Source: Henriciella sp. (GTDB lineage: Bacteria > Pseudomonadota > Alphaproteobacteria > Caulobacterales > Hyphomonadaceae). Taken from it: a stretch of 32,343 nucleotides of DNA. A program made the position numbers and the translations under genes. A model generated the notes under the pieces. The model was not told where the DNA came from, searched no databases, and saw nothing but the letters and a program-made list of their open reading frames with translations. Positions 24,142 to 32,343 of this stretch are shown piece by piece. The stretch is from positions 1 to 32,343 of the forward strand of contig JASJAO010000021.1 of the NCBI GenBank assembly GCA_030066975.1, read 5' to 3'. How positions within the stretch are numbered: position 1 is the first letter of the stretch; every line of letters starts with the position of its first letter.

Positions 24142-24900
24142 ATGACCCTTTCAACCGATCTGTCGGGAAAAACCGCGCTGGTCACCGGCGCGTCGAGCGG
24201 CCTCGGCGCGCACTTCGCTCGCGTCCTGGCAACGGCCGGCGCGACCGTCGTGCTTGCCGCACGTCGCCTCGACAAACTCGAAGCGCTCAAGACCGAGATT
24301 GAAGCGAGTGGCGGGCACGCAAACGCGGTTCAGATGGATGTCACCTCGCCAGAATCAGTCACCGCAGCCTTCGAGCAAATCGCCACTCCGTGCGATATTG
24401 TCGTCAATAATTCCGGCATCGGTCAGGCCTCCTGGTTCATCAACACCGAAGAGGAAGAATGGGCCGATATTGTCGAGACCAATCTCACCGGCGTCTGGCG
24501 TGTGGCGCAGCAGGCAACGCGGGCCTTGATTGCGGCCGGCACACCAGGCTCCATCATCAACATTGCCTCCATCACGGCGGTTCAGCCTGCATTGATGAAT
24601 TCCGGCTATGCCGCCTCGAAAGCCGCTGTTGAGCACCTGACCCGCAACATGGCGGTTGAACTCGCGCGCTATAATATCCGCGTTAACGCGATCTCTCCGG
24701 GCTATTTCCGCACCGCCATCAACGACACCTATCTCGACAGCGAGGCGGGCGACAAACTCCGCCAGCGGATCGCGATGAAACGTTTTGGCGATTATGAAGA
24801 CCTCGACGGTGCTCTGCTGCTGCTCGCTTCCGACGCAGGCGCCTATATGACCGGTTCAACCCTCATCGTGGACGGTGGTCACACCCTCGCACCGCTTTAA
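24142..24900 (+). CDS. Classical short-chain dehydrogenase/reductase
   Basis: A 252-residue SDR with a complete tetrad: Asn114 (ETNLTGVW), Ser143 (INIASIT), Tyr156 and Lys160 (YAASK). The glycine motif TGASSGLG and two arginines after the second strand (AARR, 41-42) point to NADP(H). The proline loop ISPGYFRT and C-terminal GSTLIVDGGHTL are standard. Members of this group include gluconate-5-dehydrogenase-like and 3-oxoacyl reductase-like enzymes, and sequence does not separate them. It sits 33 bases after the first SDR with an AGGA site and 9 bases before argE, so the three are probably co-transcribed. Confidence 0.9.
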   Translation: MTLSTDLSGKTALVTGASSGLGAHFARVLATAGATVVLAARRLDKLEALKTEIEASGGHANAVQMDVTSPESVTAAFEQIATPCDIVVNNSGIGQASWFINTEEEEWADIVETNLTGVWRVAQQATRALIAAGTPGSIINIASITAVQPALMNSGYAASKAAVEHLTRNMAVELARYNIRVNAISPGYFRTAINDTYLDSEAGDKLRQRIAMKRFGDYEDLDGALLLLASDAGAYMTGSTLIVDGGHTLAPL

Positions 24901-24909
24901 GTCAGGTCC

Positions 24910-26067
24910 ATGACAAGCTCCGCCCGCACTTTTGAGCTCCTTGAGCGCCTGATCGCCTTCGACACCACGTCGCGCTACTCAAATCTCGGTATCATTGACT
25001 GGATTGAGGCCGAGCTTGCGCCACTGGAACCGGCGCTGCAACGCATCCCGAACTCGACCGGGGACAAGTCTAATCTCTGGGTTCGCATCGGCCCGGACCG
25101 TCCGGGCGGCCTGATCCTGTCAGGCCATACAGATGTTGTCCCGGTGGACGGGCAGGACTGGCACACCGACCCGTTCACGATGACCGAAAAGGACAATCGT
25201 TTCTATGGCCGCGGCACAGCAGACATGAAATCCTTCCTCGCGCTCTGTCTCGCCTTTGCGCCAGCCTTCAAAGCCGCAAATCTCAGTCAGCCGGTCCATT
25301 TCGCTTTCTCCTATGACGAGGAAGTGGGCTGTCAGGGGGCACCGGACATGATCCATCAAATCGTCGATAGGGGCGCGGCCCCCGGGGCGGTCTGGGTCGG
25401 TGAGCCAACGAATTGGCGAGTCGTCTCCGGCCATAAAGGCATCATGCTCACCGAAGTTGAGATCACCGGGAAGGAGGCGCATTCCAGCCTGCCGCATCTC
25501 GGTGTCTCAGCAATAGGAGAGGCAGTGGAGCTTCTGGCTTGTCTAAAAACGATCCAAGCAGATCTCATCGCCGCCGCGCCGAAAGACACGCCGTTTGAAC
25601 CACCTTACCCAACCATGACGGTCGGCGAAATTTCGGGCGGCACGGCAACCAATATCCTCGCCCGGCAATGCAAGTTTCTGTTCGATCTACGCTGCCCACC
25701 CGGCTTCGAGCCGGAGCAGCTGCTCGCCCCTTTCAAGGCCAAGGCGCGCGACATTGATCGCCAGCTCAAAGACCGGTTTCCAGAATGCGGCGTCCGGGTC
25801 ACGCACCTGACCAATGTCCCATCGCTGGCCGCCGTTCCAGACAATCCGGCAGAGCGTCTCGCGCGGGCCATGACCGGTGACAACACGCTTCGCGCCGCGA
25901 CCTTTGCCACCGAAGCCGGACAGTTTCACCGGGCAGGCATCCCGGCCGTCGTCTGTGGCCCCGGCTCAATCGATCAGGCCCACAAACCGAACGAATTCAT
26001 CGAAACCGCCGAAATCACCAAAGGCGTCGACATCTTCTCCAAACTGGTCAGGCACCTGAATGCCTGA
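24910..26067 (+). CDS. argE: Acetylornithine deacetylase (ArgE-type M20 metallopeptidase)
   Basis: A 385-residue amidohydrolase matching ArgE in length, expected to hydrolyse N2-acetylornithine to ornithine in arginine synthesis. The dinuclear metal site is readable: His73 (SGHTDVVP), bridging Asp105 (RGTADMK), base Glu137 and ligand Glu138 (YDEEVGC), a carboxylate in WVGEPTNW, and His in DQAHKPNEF near the C-terminus. The KEAHSS segment belongs to the dimerisation lid. The context of two SDRs rather than arg genes leaves open action on another N-acyl amino acid. It is the last gene before the composition change. Confidence 0.85.
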   Translation: MTSSARTFELLERLIAFDTTSRYSNLGIIDWIEAELAPLEPALQRIPNSTGDKSNLWVRIGPDRPGGLILSGHTDVVPVDGQDWHTDPFTMTEKDNRFYGRGTADMKSFLALCLAFAPAFKAANLSQPVHFAFSYDEEVGCQGAPDMIHQIVDRGAAPGAVWVGEPTNWRVVSGHKGIMLTEVEITGKEAHSSLPHLGVSAIGEAVELLACLKTIQADLIAAAPKDTPFEPPYPTMTVGEISGGTATNILARQCKFLFDLRCPPGFEPEQLLAPFKAKARDIDRQLKDRFPECGVRVTHLTNVPSLAAVPDNPAERLARAMTGDNTLRAATFATEAGQFHRAGIPAVVCGPGSIDQAHKPNEFIETAEITKGVDIFSKLVRHLNA

Positions 26068-26751
26068 CGCCTCCACCTACCGCTTCTCCGTCGCCCCTAC
26101 GATGGATAGAAAATTAAGTTGTTTAAAATCAATAATTTATATTGTGCCGCGCACGCTACGTGCACTCGGTAACCAAGAAGGGAAATGATAAAAAGTGTAC
26201 TTCCGTCAGGAATAATGCACACTATTGTAAGCCACCACATTTTGAAGTTTCGTGCTAATAGCAACCATCACGCTGTAAGCTCATAACCTGAAGGTCGTAG
26301 GTTCAAATCCTACTCCCGCAACCAACAATCCCTCCTGAACCGCTAAAGCCACTAAGATCAATTTGGCCCAAGTTTAAGGGGGAAGGGCAACAGTGTGCAG
26401 CCAAAGATTACGATCCGGCCTGGGTGGCGGCTAAGGATTTTGGTGCAGAGAGATTTTGTGCTGCGAAATTCTTATTGTCGCTACCACTGTTATATATATC
26501 GAAGTATTGAGAGATACGAATTTTCTTCTTTTGTATACTTTGTAATGATTTCGTAAATCTACTTCGATTGGGAAAACAGACGTTCCAGCCGCACCCTAAT
26601 AAAAGCTTCACTTAAGCCTTGGCGGATCCCGTTGTAAAGAACTCTATCGACGAAAGTATAATGAGCGTCGAACGGTCTTCAAAAACACAAGGCTTAAGTA
26701 ATGACACTCTATCTAGAATGTAGTGGGCCTGAGCTTTTTGATCACTCCGCT
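26068..26751. other. AT-rich gene-free stretch with tRNA scar
   Basis: Roughly 680 bases without a gene I can support. It is visibly more AT-rich than everything to the left (poly-A/T tracts around 26110-26145 and 26470-26560). It holds the partial initiator tRNA at 26279-26324 and must contain the promoter of the TolC-like gene. A 67-codon minus-strand frame at 26408-26611 and a short plus-strand frame ending near 26513 have neither start signals nor recognisable products. The stem GCACG-cta-CGTGC near 26151 is small and unassigned. Confidence 0.6.
26279..26324 (+). tRNA. 3' fragment of initiator tRNA-fMet(CAT), probable attachment-site scar
   Basis: The sequence starts in the anticodon loop CTCATAA, continues CCTGAAGGTC, a perfect T-arm GTAGG-TTCAAAT-CCTAC, then acceptor strand TCCCGCA, discriminator A and encoded CCA. 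The CGCAACCA ending is diagnostic of initiator tRNA (the A at position 72 that mismatches C1). Upstream there is no D-arm, no 5' acceptor strand and not even a pairing 5' anticodon stem. The similarity stops at the anticodon, as expected where a tyrosine recombinase crosses over in a tRNA. It cannot fold as a functional tRNA. Confidence 0.85.
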
Positions 26752-28077
26752 ATGCCTAGAGCTATACTTACGATTCTCGTAACGGTCGCCGCCGCATATC
26801 CCTGTTTTGCTCAAAATCCGGATGTCAGTCTGACTGCGAAAAGCGAAACTCAGGCCGCCACCGTGATTGCAGACGCAGAGACACTTCAGACCTGCGATCC
26901 TATTGAGACCGTTTTGGGGCTTTCGGCTTCACGTAGCCCAGCTATCCATGCCTCAGGTGCCATCGTTGATCGTGCTCGATCAGACGCTGCAGTGGCTTCC
27001 TCTCTCAATAAACCGCAATTGTCCGTTTTTGGCAGGTCGCAAGCAGGAGATGGTGGCTTAACCGGAAATGCTCTGGACAATCAAGTCGGCCTTCGCGCCT
27101 CTTTGAGGCTCTTTGATTTTGGTGACGCCCGCCTAGCGCGGACCGCAGCTAATGCTCGTGTGAACTCAGCGATCAGCAACCGTATGTCGGTTGAGACACA
27201 AACGGTACGGCAAACTGCGCTTTCCTATCTGTCAGCTCTAGAAGCGCATGAGCGCCTAAGAATTATTCAAGATAGAGAATCGTATTTCGAAAACCTGCTG
27301 CAAGCCAATCAGAGCGCCCTGGAAAATGGTTATGTTACGCTATCACAAGTGGCGGAAATATCTGCTAATCTAGCCGAAGCTCAAGCCGATAGGATTGAGT
27401 TTGAGTTCCTTATCGATCGTTTCACACAAGAGGTTTCAATCGACGTCGATGAACCGGTAGTCATCTGTACAAATCAGATCCCGCATTTCGGAATTTCAGC
27501 ATTAGACTTTGATGATACCGATGTCGAAGTCGCACTAAATGCCAACCCCGAAATCGTGCGCGCGGAGCAAGATGTGAACGCCTTCGATGCGGATAAAAGG
27601 CGTGAACGGCTTAACCGCACACCAATTGTGGAGGCCGTGGGGATAACGTCTTACTCTTATATCGACCAATTGAATGATTGGGAGTATCGAGATCGTATTG
27701 GTGTAGACGTATCGGTCCCACTTTTTTCTGGCTCAGCGCTGTCTGCACGAGTGCGCGGTGCTGAAGCGGACGTATCAAGAGCGAGATTTGAACTTGCCCA
27801 GATACGCCGACAATTACGTGAAGATATAATACTGACGCACCGGGACTTGCTGTCCTTGGGCGCTCAATTCGAGCGTAGAAAGCATGTCGAAGATATGCAG
27901 CTTCAAAAATTTGAGGCCGCTCAGTTCGAATTTGATAGCAGAATGAAGACACTTCCCGGTCTGATCGAAGACAGGCTTGAATATGAGCAATCCCGCCTGG
28001 TCACCGCGAGCTTGAAGTATGAACACTTACGACAGCAGATTAATCTCATGGCGCTTACCGGAACGCTGATTGAATAG
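26752..28077 (+). CDS. TolC-like outer-membrane protein of a type I secretion system
   Basis: A 441-residue TolC-superfamily channel. The signal peptide MPRAILTILVTVAAAYPCFAQ begins exactly at the ATG at 26752; the frame is open from 26701, but that start would put 17 polar residues ahead of it. The body holds two efflux repeats with long helices: VLGLSASRSPAIHASGAIVDRARSDAAVAS, then RQTALSYLSALEAHERLRII, and later ALNANPEIVRAEQDVNAFDADKRRERLNRTPIVEAVG with GVDVSVPLFSGSALSARVRGAEADVSRARFELAQIRR. It lies convergent to the adaptor and exporter genes, only 20 bases from the adaptor stop. It probably forms the outer-membrane exit for the RTX protein. Codon and base usage are more AT-rich than in the efflux factor at 20841. 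Confidence 0.88.
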   Translation: MPRAILTILVTVAAAYPCFAQNPDVSLTAKSETQAATVIADAETLQTCDPIETVLGLSASRSPAIHASGAIVDRARSDAAVASSLNKPQLSVFGRSQAGDGGLTGNALDNQVGLRASLRLFDFGDARLARTAANARVNSAISNRMSVETQTVRQTALSYLSALEAHERLRIIQDRESYFENLLQANQSALENGYVTLSQVAEISANLAEAQADRIEFEFLIDRFTQEVSIDVDEPVVICTNQIPHFGISALDFDDTDVEVALNANPEIVRAEQDVNAFDADKRRERLNRTPIVEAVGITSYSYIDQLNDWEYRDRIGVDVSVPLFSGSALSARVRGAEADVSRARFELAQIRRQLREDIILTHRDLLSLGAQFERRKHVEDMQLQKFEAAQFEFDSRMKTLPGLIEDRLEYEQSRLVTASLKYEHLRQQINLMALTGTLIE

Positions 28078-28097
28078 GCGCTTAAAGCTAAATCTGT

Positions 28098-29390
28098 CTA
28101 TTCACGAAACGTCTTGGACATCGCATCCTGCGCAGGTCTGATCAGATATGAGAGCACTGTGCGACTTTCGGTGCGGACCAAAGCATCGACAGGCATCCCA
28201 GGATAGAGTTGGACATGGGCTGGAAGCTCTTCAGAAGGCGGGAGCTGTACGATTCCCTGATAATAGGAGACGCCCAAATTAGGATCTTCGATCGCATCAG
28301 CTGATATCGTCAGGATCTGCCCGTCCACCTCTGGTGTTGTGTTCTGATTGAAGGCTGACAAACGAAGCGTGACTGTTTGCCCTGGCTCAACCTTATCAAT
28401 ATCTTGCGGCGACACTCTAACGTTTGCAACCAACCGATCATCCTTTGGCACAATGTGCATAATCGGTTCGCCAGCGGCTATCACACCACCCAGCGTATGT
28501 GTCGTTACACCTACAACGCGACCCTTTCTTGGAGCTTTGATTTCCACGCGCGCCAAGCGATCATTCACGGTGATGCGTTGCTCGATAAGTTCAGCAATTT
28601 CGGTTCGAGCGTCCGAGAGCCGCGCGAGGACCTCTTCTCGGGATGAATCTCGAATTCGATTTCGTTCCAACGTGGTTTCACCGATTTGGACTTCAACTCG
28701 TGCCATTTCGGCTGTTAGCGATTCGATCGCGCCTTCAATCGACGCCTTTTCTCGCCGAAGTCCGAGCACTTCTGCCCTGGGTGCAAGTTGCCGATTCATC
28801 ATGAACTCTATAGATGAGAGTTCCTCGTTCAGGATTAACAGCTGTCGGTCCTTCGATGCAATATCGGCCTGGATACCGCTTCTCTGCCTGTTCAATTGTT
28901 CTTCCTGGTTTCGTAAAACTGAGATTTGAGTGGCGAGACTTTGACGTCTTGCAGCGCGATACTCTTTCTGGCTTTGCAGTGCCTGATCCAAGGCGTCTCC
29001 CAACTGCAGATCTGTTGCGCCCCGGCGCAACTCCAACGCCTCATTGCCATCTCTCTCGGCTACAAGCCTGGCTTCCTCAGAGATCAAATCTAGAAGCTTG
29101 GCATCTAATGCTGAGCGAGCGGATAGGATCGCGGTGGCATCTAAGGATATGAGTTTATCGCCTGCCTCAACGAGGTCTCCTTCACGAACATGAATGTCCG
29201 CAACGATGCCACCCTCCAAGTGCTGGATAGCTTTGTTCTGAGATTCCACGACGATTGTGCCAGATGTGATGATCGCGCCCTCAAAGGGCGCCAATACCGA
29301 CCATGCTAATAGTCCTCCAAAGACAAACCCAATTATCGTAGATGCACCAATGAAGTAGTTGCGAATGCTCTTTTCGTTGTTGGGTCGCAT
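28098..29390 (-). CDS. HlyD/PrtE/LapC-type adaptor of type I secretion system
   Basis: A 430-residue membrane-fusion protein. It has a short cytoplasmic N-terminus, one transmembrane helix (about 13-33), the first lipoyl half (GTIVVESQNKAIQHLEGGIVADIHVREGDLVEAGDKLISLD, where QHLEGGIV is the family signature), a long coiled-coil of about 190 residues, the second lipoyl half (RVEIKAPRKGRVVGVTTHTLGGVIAAGEPIMHIVP) and a beta-barrel ending near the C-terminus. The C-terminal PGMPVDALVRTESRTVLSYLIRP is typical of T1SS adaptors. Its ATG shares a base with the exporter stop (TAATG), so the two are one operon. Confidence 0.93.
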   Translation of the reverse strand: MRPNNEKSIRNYFIGASTIIGFVFGGLLAWSVLAPFEGAIITSGTIVVESQNKAIQHLEGGIVADIHVREGDLVEAGDKLISLDATAILSARSALDAKLLDLISEEARLVAERDGNEALELRRGATDLQLGDALDQALQSQKEYRAARRQSLATQISVLRNQEEQLNRQRSGIQADIASKDRQLLILNEELSSIEFMMNRQLAPRAEVLGLRREKASIEGAIESLTAEMARVEVQIGETTLERNRIRDSSREEVLARLSDARTEIAELIEQRITVNDRLARVEIKAPRKGRVVGVTTHTLGGVIAAGEPIMHIVPKDDRLVANVRVSPQDIDKVEPGQTVTLRLSAFNQNTTPEVDGQILTISADAIEDPNLGVSYYQGIVQLPPSEELPAHVQLYPGMPVDALVRTESRTVLSYLIRPAQDAMSKTFRE

Positions 29391-31111
29391 TAGGCTCGCT
29401 CTCTAAGTTGAGAGACATTGTTCTGCGTTGCGTCAGACAATTTCGTAATTACGTCTGACTTGTCGCCAAATAGACGGATTTCACCTCGTTCCAGGACAAG
29501 AAGTTTGGTACAGGCAGCCAGTACATTGGGACGGTGAGCAATGATAATCACGGTGGCCGCTCGGCTCTTCAAGTGCGAGAGGCACTCCAACAGAGCTCTG
29601 TCCCCGGCTGAATCGAGATTGGAATTCGGTTCGTCAAGGATAACAATATTCGGTGATCCAAATACTGCACGCGCCAGACCTATTCTTTGCCTTTGACCTC
29701 CTGACAGGTAGGCACCCCCCTCACCAATTTCTGTTTCATAACCTTTGGACAATTGAAGGATCATCTGATGGCAATCTGCTTCCTCGGCGGCTGCCAATAT
29801 GGCTTCATTATTAGGGGCGTCGCAAAAGCGAGAAATGTTGTTTGCGACACTTCCCGACATGAGATTGACCTGCTGAGGCAAATACCCAATTTGCGGCCCG
29901 AGGCTTTCCGAAGGCCAGCGTGAAAGATCAGCTCCATCGATACGGACGACACCGCGCTCGTAACCCTGAGTGCCCGATAAAACGCGAGCTAGTGTGGATT
30001 TTCCTGCGCCGCTGTTTCCAAGGACTCCCAATATATCACCAGGTTCCAGTGAAAAACGAATATCCCTCAGAATAGGTGCCTGACCACTCCTTTTAAGAAC
30101 ATAAACATTTTCAACGGAAACTTTACCTGCGATAGGGGGCAGCTCGATCACTTGTTCACTTTCAGGTAGTATATCAAGGGATTTCTTAAGCGATGACCAC
30201 GCTTGCCCTGTTGAAACGATCAATCGCCATTGTCCAAGTGTTTGCTCAATCGGCGCAATCGCTCGTCCCATTAGAATAGACGCGGCGATCATCGCCCCTG
30301 GTGTGGAAACACCAATAATCGCGAGATAAGCGCCCAAACCCAAAATTGCCGATTGCATAAACAGACGGATCGCTTTGGTTGATGCTGTGAAACGGCTAAG
30401 TAGCTTACTCGCGCGGTCGTTTTGCCCGTCCGATTGATCCAGTACAGAGCGCCACCTTTTCTGGAGTGAGGATCGCATCCCCATCGCATCAATAACTTCA
30501 ACATTGGCAGAAAGCTCCCGAGCAAGCTGTTCGGCATTTCGTTCACATCCGTCCGCGCGGATGCTTGGGCCTTTAGTGAGGAAGCGGTTTAAAAGGGCAA
30601 TTGCGATGAGCACTGCTGTTCCAAACAACGCCCAGGCTCCAAAGGACCAATGAAGCATAAAAAGGGCGATAAAAAATAACGGCGCCCAAGGCAAATCCGA
30701 TAGTGCCGGCAATGCGGGGCTGCCAACAAATTTCTTAATGGCCTTCAAGTCGCTCAGCGTCTTGTTCGATGTTCCCCCACGATCAGCAAGAGACTTCTGC
30801 AATGTTGCCGCCAGAGCGGCATCAGCAAGCCGATCTTCGATTTGAGATCCAATTGTGCTGAAAATGCTTGAGCGGATCCAGTCGAGAATGGCCAGTGTCG
30901 CATAAAGTGCTCCAACCAAGATCGTCAACGAGATTAATGTCGGGACCGATCCACTTGCCAATACCCGATCGTAGACCTGAAGCATGTAGAGCGGGCCGGT
31001 TAACATCAAGACGCTAATGACAAAGGCGAGGACGCCGAGCCCAACCAGGGCTCGGCGAGACTGATTTACAGCATCAAATACAGCTGAATGTTTCGAGTTA
31101 GCCGCAGGCAT
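29390..31111 (-). CDS. Type I secretion ABC exporter, PrtD/LapB-type
   Basis: A 573-residue fused membrane/ATPase protein. The membrane half (about 20-310) opens with VLMLTGPLYMLQVYDRVLASGSVPTL, the hallmark of the PrtD/AprD exporter group, which lacks the C39-like domain of HlyB. The ATPase half has Walker A GNSGAGKSTLAR, the signature YLSGGQRQRIGLARAVF, Walker B NIVILDEPNSNLD and the switch IIAHRP. I choose the ATG at 31111, which follows AAGAGAG and lies five bases after the RTX gene stop; the longer frame to 31150 would overlap that gene. It should export the adjacent RTX protein through the C-terminal signal. Confidence 0.92.
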   Translation of the reverse strand: MPAANSKHSAVFDAVNQSRRALVGLGVLAFVISVLMLTGPLYMLQVYDRVLASGSVPTLISLTILVGALYATLAILDWIRSSIFSTIGSQIEDRLADAALAATLQKSLADRGGTSNKTLSDLKAIKKFVGSPALPALSDLPWAPLFFIALFMLHWSFGAWALFGTAVLIAIALLNRFLTKGPSIRADGCERNAEQLARELSANVEVIDAMGMRSSLQKRWRSVLDQSDGQNDRASKLLSRFTASTKAIRLFMQSAILGLGAYLAIIGVSTPGAMIAASILMGRAIAPIEQTLGQWRLIVSTGQAWSSLKKSLDILPESEQVIELPPIAGKVSVENVYVLKRSGQAPILRDIRFSLEPGDILGVLGNSGAGKSTLARVLSGTQGYERGVVRIDGADLSRWPSESLGPQIGYLPQQVNLMSGSVANNISRFCDAPNNEAILAAAEEADCHQMILQLSKGYETEIGEGGAYLSGGQRQRIGLARAVFGSPNIVILDEPNSNLDSAGDRALLECLSHLKSRAATVIIIAHRPNVLAACTKLLVLERGEIRLFGDKSDVITKLSDATQNNVSQLRERA

Positions 31112-31116
31112 CTCTC

Positions 31117-32343
31117 TTAGGCAATCTCTGCCCACTGGTTTTGAAGCCAAGAGTCAGGATCATGCGGCGCGGTGGGTAGGTATAGAATATCCGCCGACAC
31201 TTTTGCCTCTGGTGCTTCATCCATGATAATCTTGATATCTTCATCAGGGCTGAGCTTAATCGTCGAAAACTCAGTCTCAGTCGCCGCCTTGATTTCGATT
31301 TGATCCTCGGCGAGCCACATGCCTACGATGCCATTGTCCGGAACTGTAATGTCGCGCTCAGGCCCCGTAGCCACATCGAGTTTGACCGTACTCAGCATAT
31401 GCCCAAGATTGTCTGGTAGTTCGATCGTATCACTCTCACGCCAGTCATCTAGCACACTATCGTCAACTCTTCTGACGGATGTATCGTCATGATGCTGGGG
31501 GAACTCCGATACGGATAGTTCATTGAGGACTTGATCCAACGACTCTCCAAGACGATTGTCGATCCTTGACCGTGCAAACTCAATTCCTGGCCGCAGCTCC
31601 ACGCTTCGATCATAATCAACGAAGTACTTTGAAATGTCGTCAATCTGCCCGCGGAAATTGGTGATCGCGTCGGCCTCGGTATTTTGCTGATAGCTCAAAG
31701 CAGCATCTGCGACGTCAACGCTTCGACCAGTGTCAAAGATTGCGCTTGTTTCTCCATAGAGCGTAGCATTTGCATTAGGTTGTGCGCCTTCGAAGTCCGC
31801 GCGAGACAGCGACAAAGCGAGCAATCCGGCGTCGACAACACTCGCCAGTTCACCTTCATCGCTCACCCCGTTCTGATTGGTATCGGTCCAAAGGAGGAAG
31901 TCAGAGAATTGCTCATCAGCTGCTGAGAACAAGCCATCGCCATTTGTGTCGAACGCACGCAAGCCCTCAAGATCGGTGCGAGCGCCTGGAAGGTCGGAGA
32001 CGAAGGAAATCTCGTTCCCAGATGAGATCGTTCCATCGCCGTCTCTGTCCAGGGCTAAGATGGCATCGCCCTGATCGACCCATGCACCGAGTTCCACTGC
32101 TGTATCTGAGTCGAAGTCGAAAGAGACCGACTGATTGGCAAAATATATCCCATCGCCATCCAAATCGAATATAATTGGAGGCAGTGTACCGTCGATGATG
32201 TTCAGAATGTCGGTTGTCGTCCAAACGGTGCCATCATCGAAGATAATCTCTTCGATCTGGTCGCCATTGGAATACTCCAACGTGTTCCAGATGGTGATTT
32301 GATCGCTCGTCCCGGCAAATGTGAGGATGAGATCGTCGCCAGA
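31117..32343 (-). CDS. RTX-type secreted protein, C-terminal 408 residues (5' end beyond window)
   Basis: The minus-strand frame is open to the window edge. It begins SGDDLILTFAGTSDQITIWN with IEEIIFDDGTVW, the haemolysin-type calcium-binding associated repeat. A domain follows that opens PIIFDLDGDGIYFANQSVSFDFDSD and carries EF-hand-like calcium loops: DRDGDGTISSGNE, DTNGDGLFSAADE and DTNQNGVSDEGE. This block is common near the end of very large RTX adhesins and toxins. About 200 further acidic residues include the uncleaved C-terminal secretion signal, ending QNQWAEIA. It sits directly upstream of the exporter in the same direction, so it is the probable cargo. The activity (adhesin, enzyme or toxin) lies in the missing part. 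Confidence 0.88.
   Translation of the reverse strand, partial: SGDDLILTFAGTSDQITIWNTLEYSNGDQIEEIIFDDGTVWTTTDILNIIDGTLPPIIFDLDGDGIYFANQSVSFDFDSDTAVELGAWVDQGDAILALDRDGDGTISSGNEISFVSDLPGARTDLEGLRAFDTNGDGLFSAADEQFSDFLLWTDTNQNGVSDEGELASVVDAGLLALSLSRADFEGAQPNANATLYGETSAIFDTGRSVDVADAALSYQQNTEADAITNFRGQIDDISKYFVDYDRSVELRPGIEFARSRIDNRLGESLDQVLNELSVSEFPQHHDDTSVRRVDDSVLDDWRESDTIELPDNLGHMLSTVKLDVATGPERDITVPDNGIVGMWLAEDQIEIKAATETEFSTIKLSPDEDIKIIMDEAPEAKVSADILYLPTAPHDPDSWLQNQWAEIA

Noticed and set aside
26331-26513. Short plus-strand frame reading WPKFKGEGQQCAAKDYDPAWVAAKDFGAERF
   Set aside because: There is no start codon or ribosome site in a sensible place, the hydrophobic end runs into a quick stop, and the region is otherwise gene-free.
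26408-26611. 67-codon minus-strand frame in the AT-rich gap
   Set aside because: No ribosome site, no similarity recognised, and low-complexity AT-rich sequence.
28071-28104. Perfect 7-base inverted repeat TGAATAG/CTATTCA between the TolC-like and adaptor genes
   Set aside because: It arises because both genes end in Glu-TAG, and the stem is AT-rich with a 20-base loop, so it is probably coincidence rather than a terminator.
1-32343. CRISPR array, rRNA genes, prophage genes, replication origin
   Set aside because: No regularly spaced repeats, no rRNA-like sequence, no phage structural genes and no origin-type repeats were seen on reading both strands.

Overview
The window looks like an accessory region of a marine alphaproteobacterium, of the Hyphomonadaceae/Maricaulaceae kind. 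This is inferred from gene content, operon style and high coding GC across the first 26 kb; no rRNA or phylogenetic marker is present, so the taxonomy is a guess. Most operons are tightly packed, with ATGA-type overlaps between successive genes.

Region 1 (1-423): the end of an IS3-family insertion sequence abuts a decapitated conserved hypothetical gene.

Region 2 (453-13695): an alpha-glucan/malto-oligosaccharide locus. A minus-strand operon runs binding protein, two permeases, ATPase and a lipoprotein sulfatase. Divergent from it is a cytoplasmic GH13 alpha-glucosidase. A second minus-strand operon encodes a PfkB sugar kinase and an 884-residue lipoprotein GH13 alpha-amylase. An AraC-family regulator is divergent from the kinase. 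The expected flow is: extracytoplasmic amylase cuts glucan, the ABC system imports oligosaccharides, the alpha-glucosidase releases monomers inside the cell, and the kinase may phosphorylate a sugar.

Region 3 (13934-17015): cytochrome P450, zinc alcohol dehydrogenase and serine esterase, joined by 4-base overlaps. The same 11-base motif (CGAYAGTTTTT) lies upstream of the alpha-glucosidase, the kinase-amylase operon and this P450 operon, each time pointing at the downstream gene. This suggests one regulon. Together with the sulfatase, it supports the working hypothesis that the locus handles a decorated (O-methylated and/or sulfated) alpha-glucan or oligosaccharide, with the P450 performing oxidative demethylation.

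Region 4 (17153-23290): a TetR-autoregulated efflux operon (TetR, lipoprotein adaptor, ABC ATPase, ABC-2 permease, outer-membrane factor, LpxR-like lipid A deacylase). The TetR palindrome sits inside the promoter.

Region 5 (23437-26067): two short-chain dehydrogenases and an ArgE-type deacetylase, preceded by a long nested hairpin.

Region 6 (26068-32343): an AT-rich gene-free stretch carries the 3' part of an initiator tRNA (anticodon loop to CCA, no 5' half), the classic scar of integrase-mediated insertion. Beyond it, base composition drops and a type I secretion system follows: TolC-like protein, HlyD-type adaptor, PrtD/LapB-type ABC exporter and the C-terminus of its probable RTX substrate, which continues past the window end.
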